64,000 nucleotides of DNA from Ruminococcus sp. GTDB lineage: Bacteria > Bacillota > Clostridia > Oscillospirales > Acutalibacteraceae. The number at the start of each line of letters is the position of its first letter. Position 1 is the stretch's first letter. The stretch is taken from contig JAFTGL010000014.1 in the NCBI GenBank assembly GCA_017457955.1, positions 31,822 to 95,821 of the forward strand, given 5' to 3'. A model generated the notes under the pieces. It was given only the letters and a program-made list of their open reading frames with translations, ran no database searches and had not been told where the DNA came from. The position numbers were made by a program, and so were the translations under genes. Below, piece by piece: positions 8,999 through 19,380 of the stretch.

Positions 8999-11900
8999 AT
9001 GGGATTTATTAATGTGAAAAAACTGATAGGGAGTTTGCGAAAGACAGCGAAGCGCGCTGTCTCGCTGGCGCTTGCCATCGTGATCGTGCTTTCTGTGTTC
9101 GTTGCGCTCGATCTGCACTTTGATCTGTTCACGCTGAAAGCCAGCGCCGCCGAATCGCAGACGCAGTATGCCGATATCAACGAATATCAGCTTGCAGAGT
9201 TTTCCCGTATTCAGAACGAAATATTCTCTTATAACGGCGGGAACCTGAATACTCCCAATTCGACTAATTATACAACCTCAGAAAGCCTTGATTATTATAT
9301 TCGCAATGGAAGGGCTGTCGTGAAAACCGGTAATGATTATTTCAACTGGGTCGATACGGACGAAGGTGTATCTAACGGAACTGTCAGCCGTTGGGACGGC
9401 ACGAAAACGACATCTTTATATTATCAAAGCTACTACGCGCCCGGTTACAGAAAGATCGGAACCAACTATTACGTATATTTACCGGTAACGAATGCAACAG
9501 AATTCTATCGTGCCCTTTATTCTGTTCAGTCGTATGCTTATTATCGTTATAATAATTCTGATTACACATCTTATAATTATTATATTGATATTCAAACGGA
9601 CATTGATATGAACGGCGCAAATTACTCTTTTGAGCCATTTACTGCTTACGGAACAGATTCTCTTCGGAGCTCGACAACTGGACAATATGGACAAATGGTT
9701 TATATCGAGGGCAATGGTCACACCGTATATAATATGAGAATTGCGGGTGATAACGCTTACGGCGTTGGGCTGTTTTCATATGCGCCGACATTTTTCGTGT
9801 GCAAAAATCTCGGATTTCAATCCGCGATGCTTCTTTATACGGGTACAGCAGATCAATCTAATTCCAGCACATATACCCATTCCAGTCAGATGGGTCTGCT
9901 CATGGCTCAAACGGGCGTTAAATTCTATATCGATAACGTACATTCTGTTGGATCGTATATGCAGACCATAGCGGATGGCAGCTGGGGGTTAGGAGGACTT
10001 ATCGGCCGTTCCAATCAAACATATCATCCCTCTGTTCCAAGCGGAAACGGAAGCAGGGGAAATAAGTTTATAAAAAACTGCTCAACAGAAAAGGGCGTTA
10101 TGTTTGGCGGTCAACATGTAGGCGGATTGACTTCGTTTATTTCTTCGACAAGCTACAGTAGTAACAATGATAAGCAAAAATATGACGTCGATTTTCCTGA
10201 TGATGCTTTTAACCTGGTAATGAGGACGACAAATTTCACATACCCATTTATGGTTTTTGATTCATCCTCAGTCGACTGCGTACTGTTTTCGCTTGGAGCC
10301 GACTCAGGTTCGCTCATCTCTTGCGGAACGGGAATGCGTGTAAAGAATTGTTATACGAACAATACTATATATGCCGAAAATAACACCGGCGGTTTTATAG
10401 GCCGAACAGCCGACGTCAATTTGGCAGGCGTAACTCCGCCTATGATCGATGACGCGTCTGGAAGACAGTATACTGTAAATAATTCTTATGAGAATTGTTA
10501 TTCCAGTGGTATTGTAGAGGGCAGCGTTGCGATGGGTGGATTTGTCGGATTGACCAACGGCAGAAGGAATTACACAAAGTCTCAGATCGCAATCACGGAT
10601 GGAAATCAGGGGAGTAGTACTCCCAAGGGATCCTCGGTGTTTAAAAACTGTTTTACTACGGCAATGGTAGGTATGGACTATGCCGGCAAGTATTGCGGCG
10701 GATTTATAGGAATGGACGATAACTATACCAATGATACTTCAACCATCAGTGTAGCGGGAAATACTTACACCGGACAGGGTTCGTGGTTTGTTAATTGCTA
10801 TGCTGCCGGAGAGGTAGGCAATATTCTTACCGTTACAGATTTGGATAAAGCAAAAGAATATGAAAAGAGTGACTTTTTCGGAAGCACATTTGGCAGTTCG
10901 ACAACCGATCGCTCGACTATCAGCGATGGTCACACCGTATTCGACTATTACCCAACGGGCGGTTTTGTAGGCGTTTCTAATCTTGATCGCTACCGATATC
11001 ACGTGTTTGGTTACAATACCAGTAGCGCAAGTGATAGCGGATTGAGATATTGGCACGGAAACTATTATAACTGCTATTATGATATGCAAACTACTGCTAT
11101 GAGAGAAATGGCAGTTGGTATGGCGGTGTGTAACACCAATTCATCCAATGAACCGGTAATTGATCCGAAAAACATGAGTGGCAACCGAGCGTTTTCTGTT
11201 GCGGGCGTGCGCGGTGTCTATACTGCAAAAAGTGATACAAAAAAGCTCGTAACTGCCAGTGGCAACTACGTTCTTGCCGACGGTTCAGATGAAATACCCA
11301 AGGCTGATTATGACGCAAATCCTGCTGCCTATGCAGGCGCGGAACTGATGACCATGCTCGGTCTGACGGATATGACCGACATGGATTCAAGCGGCGCGGC
11401 GAGCACCACTTGGACATATACCCAGCAGTATTATCCACAGATTTCCTCCATGATGGTCGCTGATTTGACTAAGTCATCCATCAAACAGGTCGATACTTCT
11501 GATATCGACAATAATATATCAGGAAAAAATGCTGCAGGCTCTGTATTCTTTATTTCGGATTCCGGAACATCGCCATCCGGTGATACTACAATAACTACGG
11601 CGACAGTTTCTGCCTACAAGAAGCCTGTTCTCAGTCTCGCTTCGGTTCAGCCGACGCCTATAGGCGATCCGTATGATGTGACCGATGACACGACCGGCAA
11701 CCGTTATACCAAGCAGGATTACAAGCCGCAGGTGCAGACCGACTTTGTCGACCTGACAGCCGCGGCGCAGATGTCCGAAGTCGTCAAGGCGTACCGCTAT
11801 TCCCAGGCGGCTACCGCTACCGTTTTCCTCGACCACTGGGATCTGACGATGAACACCAAGACCGGTGACGCGGACAAGCAGGATTCCGACCACGTACCTT

Positions 11901-14900
11901 CTCTCGACCGTAACGCCATGCAGCGCAGCGGAACGATGCAGATCAACGGCAAGGACGTTGCGCTTTGGTCGATTACTTATACGCATTTGTCCGCTGATAA
12001 ATACTCCTTTAAGGTCAACGCCGGCGACTCGATGGCGTTCTCCTACGGTAAAGAAGGCTTTGCCAAGAGCGACGACGCCTGTGAGCTTGAGGTCGCGGTG
12101 CCCAACTCTGACGCGACGATCTACTTTGCGTTCAACGGTCTTAACACCGACTATTATGCATTATACGCTGATGTGACGACTCCGAGCGGCGAGACGACAC
12201 GCCAGACATGGCATACGCCTCCTGCGGAGTATCAGGAGGATCCGACGCCGTATATCCTCGCCGGCGGTTTCGAAGGAAACGGAGCAACCAACGCCGAGAC
12301 GGGCGTCACGCTCCCCAACTGGAAAGAGAAAGACGTGGACGGCGCCGGCACCGCGAGACTGCGCTATGACGCTTCGCTCAGCGATGATGATAACCGCATC
12401 TATAAGCTGGCGGTTAACTGTCCCGCAGGTACCTATGAATTCAAGGTTACTCACAGCACCTGGGCGGATGAATCCCAGTGGGGCGCTGACGGCGTTCCCG
12501 CAGGCTCCAACATGAGCTTGAAGCTCGTTGAGGACGCACAGGTCACTTTCCTGTTCAACGAAAACACCAAGAAGCTCACTATGCAGTTCGACAATGCCAA
12601 CAAGGCGGTCGCCTACAACTGCGGCGAGCACTTTGTCAAGAGAGAGGGCGGCGGCGTCGAGGGCTTTTCCGTTCTGGCACACTCCGAACAGATCGGTGTC
12701 AACGCCCACTGGTATGTCAACAGCCCTGAGGGTCTGGAGGCGGCGGCTCGCGCAGGTCTGATGGATCCCAACTCCGATGAGACGGAATACACCTATCATT
12801 TCACCCTTTCGGGCAATGATATGTGGTCGAAAAACTATGCATATAAAATCATCAAGGACGGCGTGGATGAAGGTCCTAACCAGTGCTTCTATCTGGATAC
12901 GCCTCCGGACTCCGGCGCACCTTCTTCGCTGAACCTGACGATACATTACTTCCCGAATAATATCGGTAACGCGCGTTTCAGCGTTACCTGTGATGATGAG
13001 GAGATCGCCTCTTTGATCTCGATAGATGATCAAAGTGCTCATTATGACTCCTATGGCTTATCCGGCGTGTCTGAGCTCTTCGGTGACAGCTGGTTAACAA
13101 GTCCGGACTATCTTATGGGTGTAGATTCTGAGGATGAGGGCATTTTCAAGTACTCATTCGATGAGATCAATTTCCGCTATCTCGGCTATACGGACGGTCA
13201 GCTGCCTGCAGGCTCCTACAGCTTCAAGGTCGTAGCGGGCAACACATGGGAGTCCGGTCTTGACTATGGCGATGCAAAGGGCGGCAACTATACCTTCAAC
13301 CTTGTACAGCCTGCCGATAAGGTCACTGTCAGATTCGATCCTTCTTCTGAGGCCGACTGTAAGATCACGATTGATGTCAATCCGCCGACAGCATTGGATA
13401 CTAAGAACTACGTCATCACCGCTTCAGCCGCTTTCGCCAGCGTGCTCGGCGTAGAGGAATGGAAGAAGAACTACGAGGATGCTCAGCCCGCATTCATGCT
13501 CTTCAACAACGGTACACAGCGATTTGAAAAATGGGTCTATGACGTAACGCCAAACGATAACGTTACCCTTGACGAATGGGGCGACGAGGGATATCCGATC
13601 TGGTGTTACGGTTTCAAGGTCATCCCTGTCGGCAACGATGATAACAAGCCCAATCTGCTGATCGAGCTGACAAAAATGCGTACCAGCTATGACCTCTATA
13701 TTGCATACGATGAGACGACAGACCAGGTTTTGATCTACGCCTTTGATCATACCGGCTTTACCCATGACTTGACCGAAGCAGACGGCTATGCGATCTACAA
13801 CAGATCGACGGGCGAGCTGATCAGCAAAAGCGAAAGTCAGGATTATCTGGTATCGGGTTCTCTGGAGCCCGCGTTCTACACGATTCTCGGTGAAGAAGCG
13901 CTGACAGAATACAACTGGTCGGGCAACTATCTGCCGTCGGCACGCCGCGGCTTGCTGGTTCCTGCTAACGACGGTACGGGCAGACTCCATCTTTCCGAGC
14001 CTTACCGTGTCACCAATATCAAGAGCGAAACGGAATTCGGTACCTCGTTCAGCTTCAAGGTTTCCGCCGGCGGCACATGGGACCTGTCCTATCCGGCGAT
14101 CGGTAACCAGATCGTCACCGTCGCTTATCCCGACGATGCGAGGAGTACGGCTTCGTGGAATAAAAATGAGTGTGACATCGACATCTTCTTTGACCCCGAC
14201 ACGCATCGGGTAGTCGACGTGACCGCCTACAACGGCGCGAATGCCGGCAGCTACATCTTCGAGCTCAACGAAGAGGAGCTGCAATGGTACGTAGCGGCTA
14301 CCAACAAGCTGTTCGACCAGAATATGTTCTCGGATCAGGAGAACGTTACCGTATATGATACCGTGCGCGATATCACTTCGGACTTCTATTTCACCTACGG
14401 TTCCGGAAGCGAGCAGCGCGGTCTGATGGTAGAGAGCGATGCGGTCCGCAACACTACTGACGGCTTCTATAATGCGGATGAATTCGGTCTGGCTTACAGC
14501 ATGAGAGAACGTTATCTGAAAAATGAGGAAACGATAACTCGCAGCAGTACGATGGAAGGTACATTTACAGCGGATATTATCGATCTGAAGAACAGAACTC
14601 TAACCCATGATGACGCTGTTCAGCTTTCGGGAAATGAGAAAGACGCTTACGACGGTTTTGTGCTTAGTTCCAACCAGCTTCTTACAAAATTCTATGTGGA
14701 ACAGTTCGCACCCGGTAAGAAGTGGCTGAAAATCAACACTGTAGGCTACGGATATTCTGACGAATATAAGAACTGGCAGCAGCAATTCCTGACCTATAAC
14801 AATTACATAGATGATAAGGAAAAGTTTGACCGTTACGAAAAGCTTTTCCTGCAGCTGTGCTCAGCTTTCCCGTATCAGGGCAGCAAGGTCAATGAGTTCA

Positions 14901-17900
14901 CGCTTTATGCCTATTTGACAGAGCGTAAAAATGATACCAGCGACGAGGTTTACCAGAGCATGGTCGAAGCGCTCGACTATGATATCCTTTATTGGAAAGA
15001 GAATCTGGAAACAAGAGCCGCTAACGGCGAGGATCGGGAGCCGAGCACGGTGTTTGACTCCAATACGCAGTTCATTGTCGGCTCGCGCGACATCCGTCTG
15101 ATCCCCTCGTCCTATCTGGAGGCGGGTGTTGACGCAAACGTCAACGTTGTCCAGAAGGCAGGCGACGAAGCGAACGCCACTAACTCCGTCCGTTTAAATT
15201 ACAATACCACTGGTTATGCCAGCGATAATTATTCGTTTATGGCGCTGGTAAAAGATCAACCGATTATGGATGATGGATCATACGGTGAAGCTATTTCTCA
15301 GCAATTCACGCAAGATATTGACGAACTCTCTTTCGGATATTATAACTATGCAATGACCTCCGCGTTCCTTTCCACCGATAAGGTTGGTCTGGGTATCTAT
15401 AATAACTATAACGATCAGAAGATTGCCCATTACGATAGCTCCGGTGTACGTGATGACGATGACCCTAATGTACGTAACAGCTCTACAGCAGATGAGAACA
15501 ACGATGACTTAATATCGCTAGACGGCCATAGATATTTTGCGATGAGCTCGACGTATAATACGAAGCCCGGCGAAGAAACTGAAAGGGATAAGTTGCGTTA
15601 TAATTATAACGATACTGCCGAGTTCGGAGATCCTGACAATGTTTCCAGGCGTACCTCAGTAAACCTTAACGCCGGCTATTTCAACAACATGTCTATCATC
15701 GGTTCTACCTATGACCGCAATCAGACAGACGAGAAAGAAGACGCTCAGGTTCTGGTCAAGATCTTCAAGGTCAATACCGATGAGAACGGCAATCACATCA
15801 TGAACCCCGACGGTTCATACAGCACCACTCCTGTTTACTTCTCAAATAATACGAACGCGACCACCGCGTATGCGTCTAACTATAAGAAGTGGTCCGGTCT
15901 GGCAAACTTCACCGCTGCCGATACCGGCTACTATGAGGTTCAGTTCAACTGGGTACTGTCAGACGGACGTTATATGCAGGACAGCAAGTATGTCGACATC
16001 AAGCTGGTCGAACCCGGTATCACCAAGACGGTCAATACCGAGTATGAGACCGCCGGCGACAACATGCTGACCTACACCATCAAGTACACCAACTTCAATA
16101 CCGAGCTTCTCGTTGACTTTGCGATCCTGGATATCCTTCCCTTTGACGGAGACGTGAGATACAATCCCGCGAGCGGCAGGATCAACTCCACCAATCTGGC
16201 TGACAGTCATAATGATCTGAAGTTTAAACTGAAAGCGGTAACAGTGCAGCAAAGCTCGAAATCAGACGTCCGAGAGATCTATTTCACGAACAGCGAGCAA
16301 GTCAAGAACTGGCTGCAAAAGACAACGACGGAGGACGGAGAAACATTCGTCACGACCAACGAAGAAGCGGCGAAAAACCTGACGCTGAGCGAGTCGGGCT
16401 TCATCGAGGATTCGGATGGAGTGTCATGGACGCCATTGGGGCACGCAGAGCAATCTCTCCAGAAATATGCGCCCGGACGCTACACAACGTTCTTCGACGG
16501 CGGCAGCGAGACTACATTGGATAATGATGCCACCGCAGTTTGCATCAGCGGTATGCAGCTTGCGACAGGTCAGGAGATCACTGTCGAGTTCACCTTTGCT
16601 TTTGAAGGAGAGATCACCGACTACTATTCAAACGACGCATTCTACTACATCCGTGCTACCGAGGCAACCAACACCGAGGATGCCGGAATGAGTCGTCCGG
16701 TCGGTACCGCGATCGTATCCCGTGACCTGACAGGCTTCGCGTGGCTCGATAACGACGGCGACGGTATCATCGACAGCAATGAATCCAAGCTCCAGAATAT
16801 GGAGGTACAGCTCTACAGGCAGATTCAGGTAACCAATCCCGATACCGGCGTCACATCCTCGAATTATGTTGATACCGGTTCCAGAACGACAACGGATACC
16901 AATGGATTCTATAAATTCAGCAATATCGAATCCGGTTACTATGAAGTCAGGTTTATGAGTCCGACTGACGGTGACCTGTATGTTGTCGGAAATGACTCCA
17001 AACAGGTTGCGTTTACCGATTTGCGCGGGACCACAAAGCTCAGAGAGGTCAATGAGCGGCGCAGCGAGCCGAGTGTTATCACAAACGGTTACACGACCCG
17101 CAACCTCGCTGTAGCGACCCAGACAAATCCTGAGCAGCAGATCGAGGCAGAGAAACGCTTTACCTATGCGATCTCCGGCATCTACATGCCGTCCAACAGC
17201 CTGGTATATTCCAACAATAACAATAAGACGATGACAAACGCTACCGATGAAAACTATCTCTACACGCGTTTGTTCCAGAATGCCGGTTTCAGTTCTATCT
17301 GGGACATCGGCTACCAGTACTCTATTGATATTGATAAGACAAATGACGCCGAGGAAAAACTCGAGGGCGTAAAGTTCCTCGCCGAATTCCTCAACCCCAA
17401 CGACGGTCTGTGGTACCCTGTCAAGTACAAGACTGTAGCCGAGGGTACGGCGCTCGAAACCAAGGTCATGGACACCAACTTTACAACGCCCGGTACGCTG
17501 GGCGACTACACAGCCGACTCGTGGGGTACAGCGGTAGTTGAGCAGTTCGAGGCGGAAGAGGTTCCAACCGGCAATTACAGAACTGCCTATGTCGTCGACA
17601 AGACCGGTTCCGATTTTATCAATATGCACTACTGGGGTGACTCAGTTAACACTTCTTGGCCGGGAGTCGAGCTGAGAAGAGTCGTTACAAATACTACCGG
17701 CGGAAACGTCTATGTAGCTTATATTCCCGAGGGAACGAATGGCGTTATCTTCAATAACAAAGAGGGCGATAACGGTCTGCAGACCTCCAACATCGAGGGC
17801 GATGCACTTAAGACGACCGATACGATCTATACCCTGACGTCAGAGGATGGTAAGATCGGATGTGAAGGAAGCGATGCAAGTTCCTTCCGCGAGGTATACT

Positions 17901-19249
17901 TCGTCAACACCCAAGGCTGGGAAAATGTTTATGCCTATGGATGGGGCGGAACGTACAGTGTTGGAGATTGGCCGGGATATCCGATGAGGCAGCTCACAGA
18001 TACCCTATGGTCGACGCTGATCCCGACAGATATGACAGGCTTGATCTTCAACAATAATAATGGCAGCCAGACTGTTGATATTACCTACTCTACGCTGACA
18101 GGGAGTACCGTATTTGCACTCTCTTCCGAGAAGGACGGAAATAAATACAGAGTCAATACGGATATTGTATCCGCAGGCACAAAGCGCGTATACTTTGTCA
18201 ATTCTCCCGAGTGGTCAAGCGTCTCGCTCCACCGCTGGGGTGGTGCTACAGCCGGAACCGACTGGCCAGGCATGCCGATGACTCGGATCGATGATACTGA
18301 GATATATTACGTGGATATTCCCGATGATACAACCGGCGTAATTTTCAATAACAACGGATCCGGTGAACAGACAGCCAACATTGAAGGAACGATCGGCAAG
18401 ATTTATAGAACAACAGGTCTTGACGGTGAAAACCGTTATACGACAACCGAGGTCTACTCCGGCAACACCTCTGCCGAGGATAACCCGAACCGTAATATCT
18501 ACTTTACCAACAACTACGGCTGGACGGGCAAGATCTATGTCCAGACCATCGGCGGCGCAAATCCGTCCGGTGCCGGCGGCATTGAGATGACGCTCGATCA
18601 CACCAACGACTACGGTGAGGAAATGTACGTTGCCAGCGTCCCGAAGGATACAGAAAAGCTCGTGTTTTTCAACATCAAAACCGGTGAGTCCGCACGCCAG
18701 AACCAGACCACTCAGATTGACTACAGCAACGAGGTACAGGGCTGGTATATTACAGGGCGTGAGGTCAACGGTGAAGTTACCATCAATGAAGGCGATTATT
18801 ACTATACCGACGCCGAAGGCAACATCTCGCTGCCCAAGCTGATTGACGGTCGCTACCGTATCACCGAGATCGAGACGCTTGATGACTATGTGCTCTTCGG
18901 AGAGCCGATCGAGTTCAACCTGCCGTACACCATCAGCACCGATCTGCTCGCGCAGAGCAACGCCGATTATGCGCTTCTGCTCAACGAAGATTACATCGAG
19001 TCGCAGGATGAGGAGTACATCCGCTACAAGCACCTGGGCATGAACGTGGTCAACCACAAAGAGCAGTTCGATCTGCCGCTCACCGGTAAAGCACGCGACA
19101 ATCTGTTGTGGAATCTGCTGATCGGTCTGGCGCTGTTCCTGCTCGGTTCCATAGCGTTCATCTTAGTGTTCAAGAAGCGAGACAAGCTCCAGGCGGTCAC
19201 GCTTCCTGCAAAAAATCTTATCCCGCACAACACGGATAAGAGAGAATAA
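8999..19249 (+). CDS. Giant LPLTG-anchored adhesin with starch-binding repeats
   Basis: 3416 aa. ATG 8999 has GTAGGAG upstream and a long signal peptide (cleavage probably after KASAAES). N-terminal third: a beta-helix-like region with GLUG-type repeats (NCYSSGIVEGSVAMGGFVG near 500, others near 540-610). Middle: X25-like modules with repeated SFKV/YEFKV...W cores near 1001, 1143, 1405 and 1681. Near 2340-2390: a DUF11-like segment. Near 2577-2660: an SdrD-B-like domain (FAWLDNDGDGIIDSNE). Four CBM26-like modules near 2860, 2964, 3062 and 3164 show W-x-YAYGWGG, WPGYPM and IFNNN cores. Then a SpaA-like domain, LPLTG at 3359, a membrane helix and KKRDK. It probably sits on the wall or pilus tip and binds starch. 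The binding is inferred. Confidence 0.85.
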   Translation: MGFINVKKLIGSLRKTAKRAVSLALAIVIVLSVFVALDLHFDLFTLKASAAESQTQYADINEYQLAEFSRIQNEIFSYNGGNLNTPNSTNYTTSESLDYYIRNGRAVVKTGNDYFNWVDTDEGVSNGTVSRWDGTKTTSLYYQSYYAPGYRKIGTNYYVYLPVTNATEFYRALYSVQSYAYYRYNNSDYTSYNYYIDIQTDIDMNGANYSFEPFTAYGTDSLRSSTTGQYGQMVYIEGNGHTVYNMRIAGDNAYGVGLFSYAPTFFVCKNLGFQSAMLLYTGTADQSNSSTYTHSSQMGLLMAQTGVKFYIDNVHSVGSYMQTIADGSWGLGGLIGRSNQTYHPSVPSGNGSRGNKFIKNCSTEKGVMFGGQHVGGLTSFISSTSYSSNNDKQKYDVDFPDDAFNLVMRTTNFTYPFMVFDSSSVDCVLFSLGADSGSLISCGTGMRVKNCYTNNTIYAENNTGGFIGRTADVNLAGVTPPMIDDASGRQYTVNNSYENCYSSGIVEGSVAMGGFVGLTNGRRNYTKSQIAITDGNQGSSTPKGSSVFKNCFTTAMVGMDYAGKYCGGFIGMDDNYTNDTSTISVAGNTYTGQGSWFVNCYAAGEVGNILTVTDLDKAKEYEKSDFFGSTFGSSTTDRSTISDGHTVFDYYPTGGFVGVSNLDRYRYHVFGYNTSSASDSGLRYWHGNYYNCYYDMQTTAMREMAVGMAVCNTNSSNEPVIDPKNMSGNRAFSVAGVRGVYTAKSDTKKLVTASGNYVLADGSDEIPKADYDANPAAYAGAELMTMLGLTDMTDMDSSGAASTTWTYTQQYYPQISSMMVADLTKSSIKQVDTSDIDNNISGKNAAGSVFFISDSGTSPSGDTTITTATVSAYKKPVLSLASVQPTPIGDPYDVTDDTTGNRYTKQDYKPQVQTDFVDLTAAAQMSEVVKAYRYSQAATATVFLDHWDLTMNTKTGDADKQDSDHVPSLDRNAMQRSGTMQINGKDVALWSITYTHLSADKYSFKVNAGDSMAFSYGKEGFAKSDDACELEVAVPNSDATIYFAFNGLNTDYYALYADVTTPSGETTRQTWHTPPAEYQEDPTPYILAGGFEGNGATNAETGVTLPNWKEKDVDGAGTARLRYDASLSDDDNRIYKLAVNCPAGTYEFKVTHSTWADESQWGADGVPAGSNMSLKLVEDAQVTFLFNENTKKLTMQFDNANKAVAYNCGEHFVKREGGGVEGFSVLAHSEQIGVNAHWYVNSPEGLEAAARAGLMDPNSDETEYTYHFTLSGNDMWSKNYAYKIIKDGVDEGPNQCFYLDTPPDSGAPSSLNLTIHYFPNNIGNARFSVTCDDEEIASLISIDDQSAHYDSYGLSGVSELFGDSWLTSPDYLMGVDSEDEGIFKYSFDEINFRYLGYTDGQLPAGSYSFKVVAGNTWESGLDYGDAKGGNYTFNLVQPADKVTVRFDPSSEADCKITIDVNPPTALDTKNYVITASAAFASVLGVEEWKKNYEDAQPAFMLFNNGTQRFEKWVYDVTPNDNVTLDEWGDEGYPIWCYGFKVIPVGNDDNKPNLLIELTKMRTSYDLYIAYDETTDQVLIYAFDHTGFTHDLTEADGYAIYNRSTGELISKSESQDYLVSGSLEPAFYTILGEEALTEYNWSGNYLPSARRGLLVPANDGTGRLHLSEPYRVTNIKSETEFGTSFSFKVSAGGTWDLSYPAIGNQIVTVAYPDDARSTASWNKNECDIDIFFDPDTHRVVDVTAYNGANAGSYIFELNEEELQWYVAATNKLFDQNMFSDQENVTVYDTVRDITSDFYFTYGSGSEQRGLMVESDAVRNTTDGFYNADEFGLAYSMRERYLKNEETITRSSTMEGTFTADIIDLKNRTLTHDDAVQLSGNEKDAYDGFVLSSNQLLTKFYVEQFAPGKKWLKINTVGYGYSDEYKNWQQQFLTYNNYIDDKEKFDRYEKLFLQLCSAFPYQGSKVNEFTLYAYLTERKNDTSDEVYQSMVEALDYDILYWKENLETRAANGEDREPSTVFDSNTQFIVGSRDIRLIPSSYLEAGVDANVNVVQKAGDEANATNSVRLNYNTTGYASDNYSFMALVKDQPIMDDGSYGEAISQQFTQDIDELSFGYYNYAMTSAFLSTDKVGLGIYNNYNDQKIAHYDSSGVRDDDDPNVRNSSTADENNDDLISLDGHRYFAMSSTYNTKPGEETERDKLRYNYNDTAEFGDPDNVSRRTSVNLNAGYFNNMSIIGSTYDRNQTDEKEDAQVLVKIFKVNTDENGNHIMNPDGSYSTTPVYFSNNTNATTAYASNYKKWSGLANFTAADTGYYEVQFNWVLSDGRYMQDSKYVDIKLVEPGITKTVNTEYETAGDNMLTYTIKYTNFNTELLVDFAILDILPFDGDVRYNPASGRINSTNLADSHNDLKFKLKAVTVQQSSKSDVREIYFTNSEQVKNWLQKTTTEDGETFVTTNEEAAKNLTLSESGFIEDSDGVSWTPLGHAEQSLQKYAPGRYTTFFDGGSETTLDNDATAVCISGMQLATGQEITVEFTFAFEGEITDYYSNDAFYYIRATEATNTEDAGMSRPVGTAIVSRDLTGFAWLDNDGDGIIDSNESKLQNMEVQLYRQIQVTNPDTGVTSSNYVDTGSRTTTDTNGFYKFSNIESGYYEVRFMSPTDGDLYVVGNDSKQVAFTDLRGTTKLREVNERRSEPSVITNGYTTRNLAVATQTNPEQQIEAEKRFTYAISGIYMPSNSLVYSNNNNKTMTNATDENYLYTRLFQNAGFSSIWDIGYQYSIDIDKTNDAEEKLEGVKFLAEFLNPNDGLWYPVKYKTVAEGTALETKVMDTNFTTPGTLGDYTADSWGTAVVEQFEAEEVPTGNYRTAYVVDKTGSDFINMHYWGDSVNTSWPGVELRRVVTNTTGGNVYVAYIPEGTNGVIFNNKEGDNGLQTSNIEGDALKTTDTIYTLTSEDGKIGCEGSDASSFREVYFVNTQGWENVYAYGWGGTYSVGDWPGYPMRQLTDTLWSTLIPTDMTGLIFNNNNGSQTVDITYSTLTGSTVFALSSEKDGNKYRVNTDIVSAGTKRVYFVNSPEWSSVSLHRWGGATAGTDWPGMPMTRIDDTEIYYVDIPDDTTGVIFNNNGSGEQTANIEGTIGKIYRTTGLDGENRYTTTEVYSGNTSAEDNPNRNIYFTNNYGWTGKIYVQTIGGANPSGAGGIEMTLDHTNDYGEEMYVASVPKDTEKLVFFNIKTGESARQNQTTQIDYSNEVQGWYITGREVNGEVTINEGDYYYTDAEGNISLPKLIDGRYRITEIETLDDYVLFGEPIEFNLPYTISTDLLAQSNADYALLLNEDYIESQDEEYIRYKHLGMNVVNHKEQFDLPLTGKARDNLLWNLLIGLALFLLGSIAFILVFKKRDKLQAVTLPAKNLIPHNTDKRE

Positions 19250-19380
19250 TTTATTTTCAATCCTCGGGGCGGCGGCCATCCGCTCCGGGGTTGGATACAG
19301 AATGGTTCGCCATTCAAAAACAGTTCACATAGGGTAACTATCCCTGAAATCAAAAACCATTTTAGCAAAGGAGAAAAATC
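19250..19380. other. Short gap between adhesin and first pilin
   Basis: 131 bp. It holds an imperfect GC hairpin (about 19264-19292, CGGGGCGG with CCGCTCCGG) without a T-run, and the AAAGGAG of the pilin. No clear promoter is seen, so the pilin probably shares the adhesin transcript. Confidence 0.4.

Noticed and set aside
16628-17629. A 333-codon minus-strand frame within the adhesin
   Set aside because: Antisense shadow; no start signal and no recognisable domain. The adhesin frame is continuous there.
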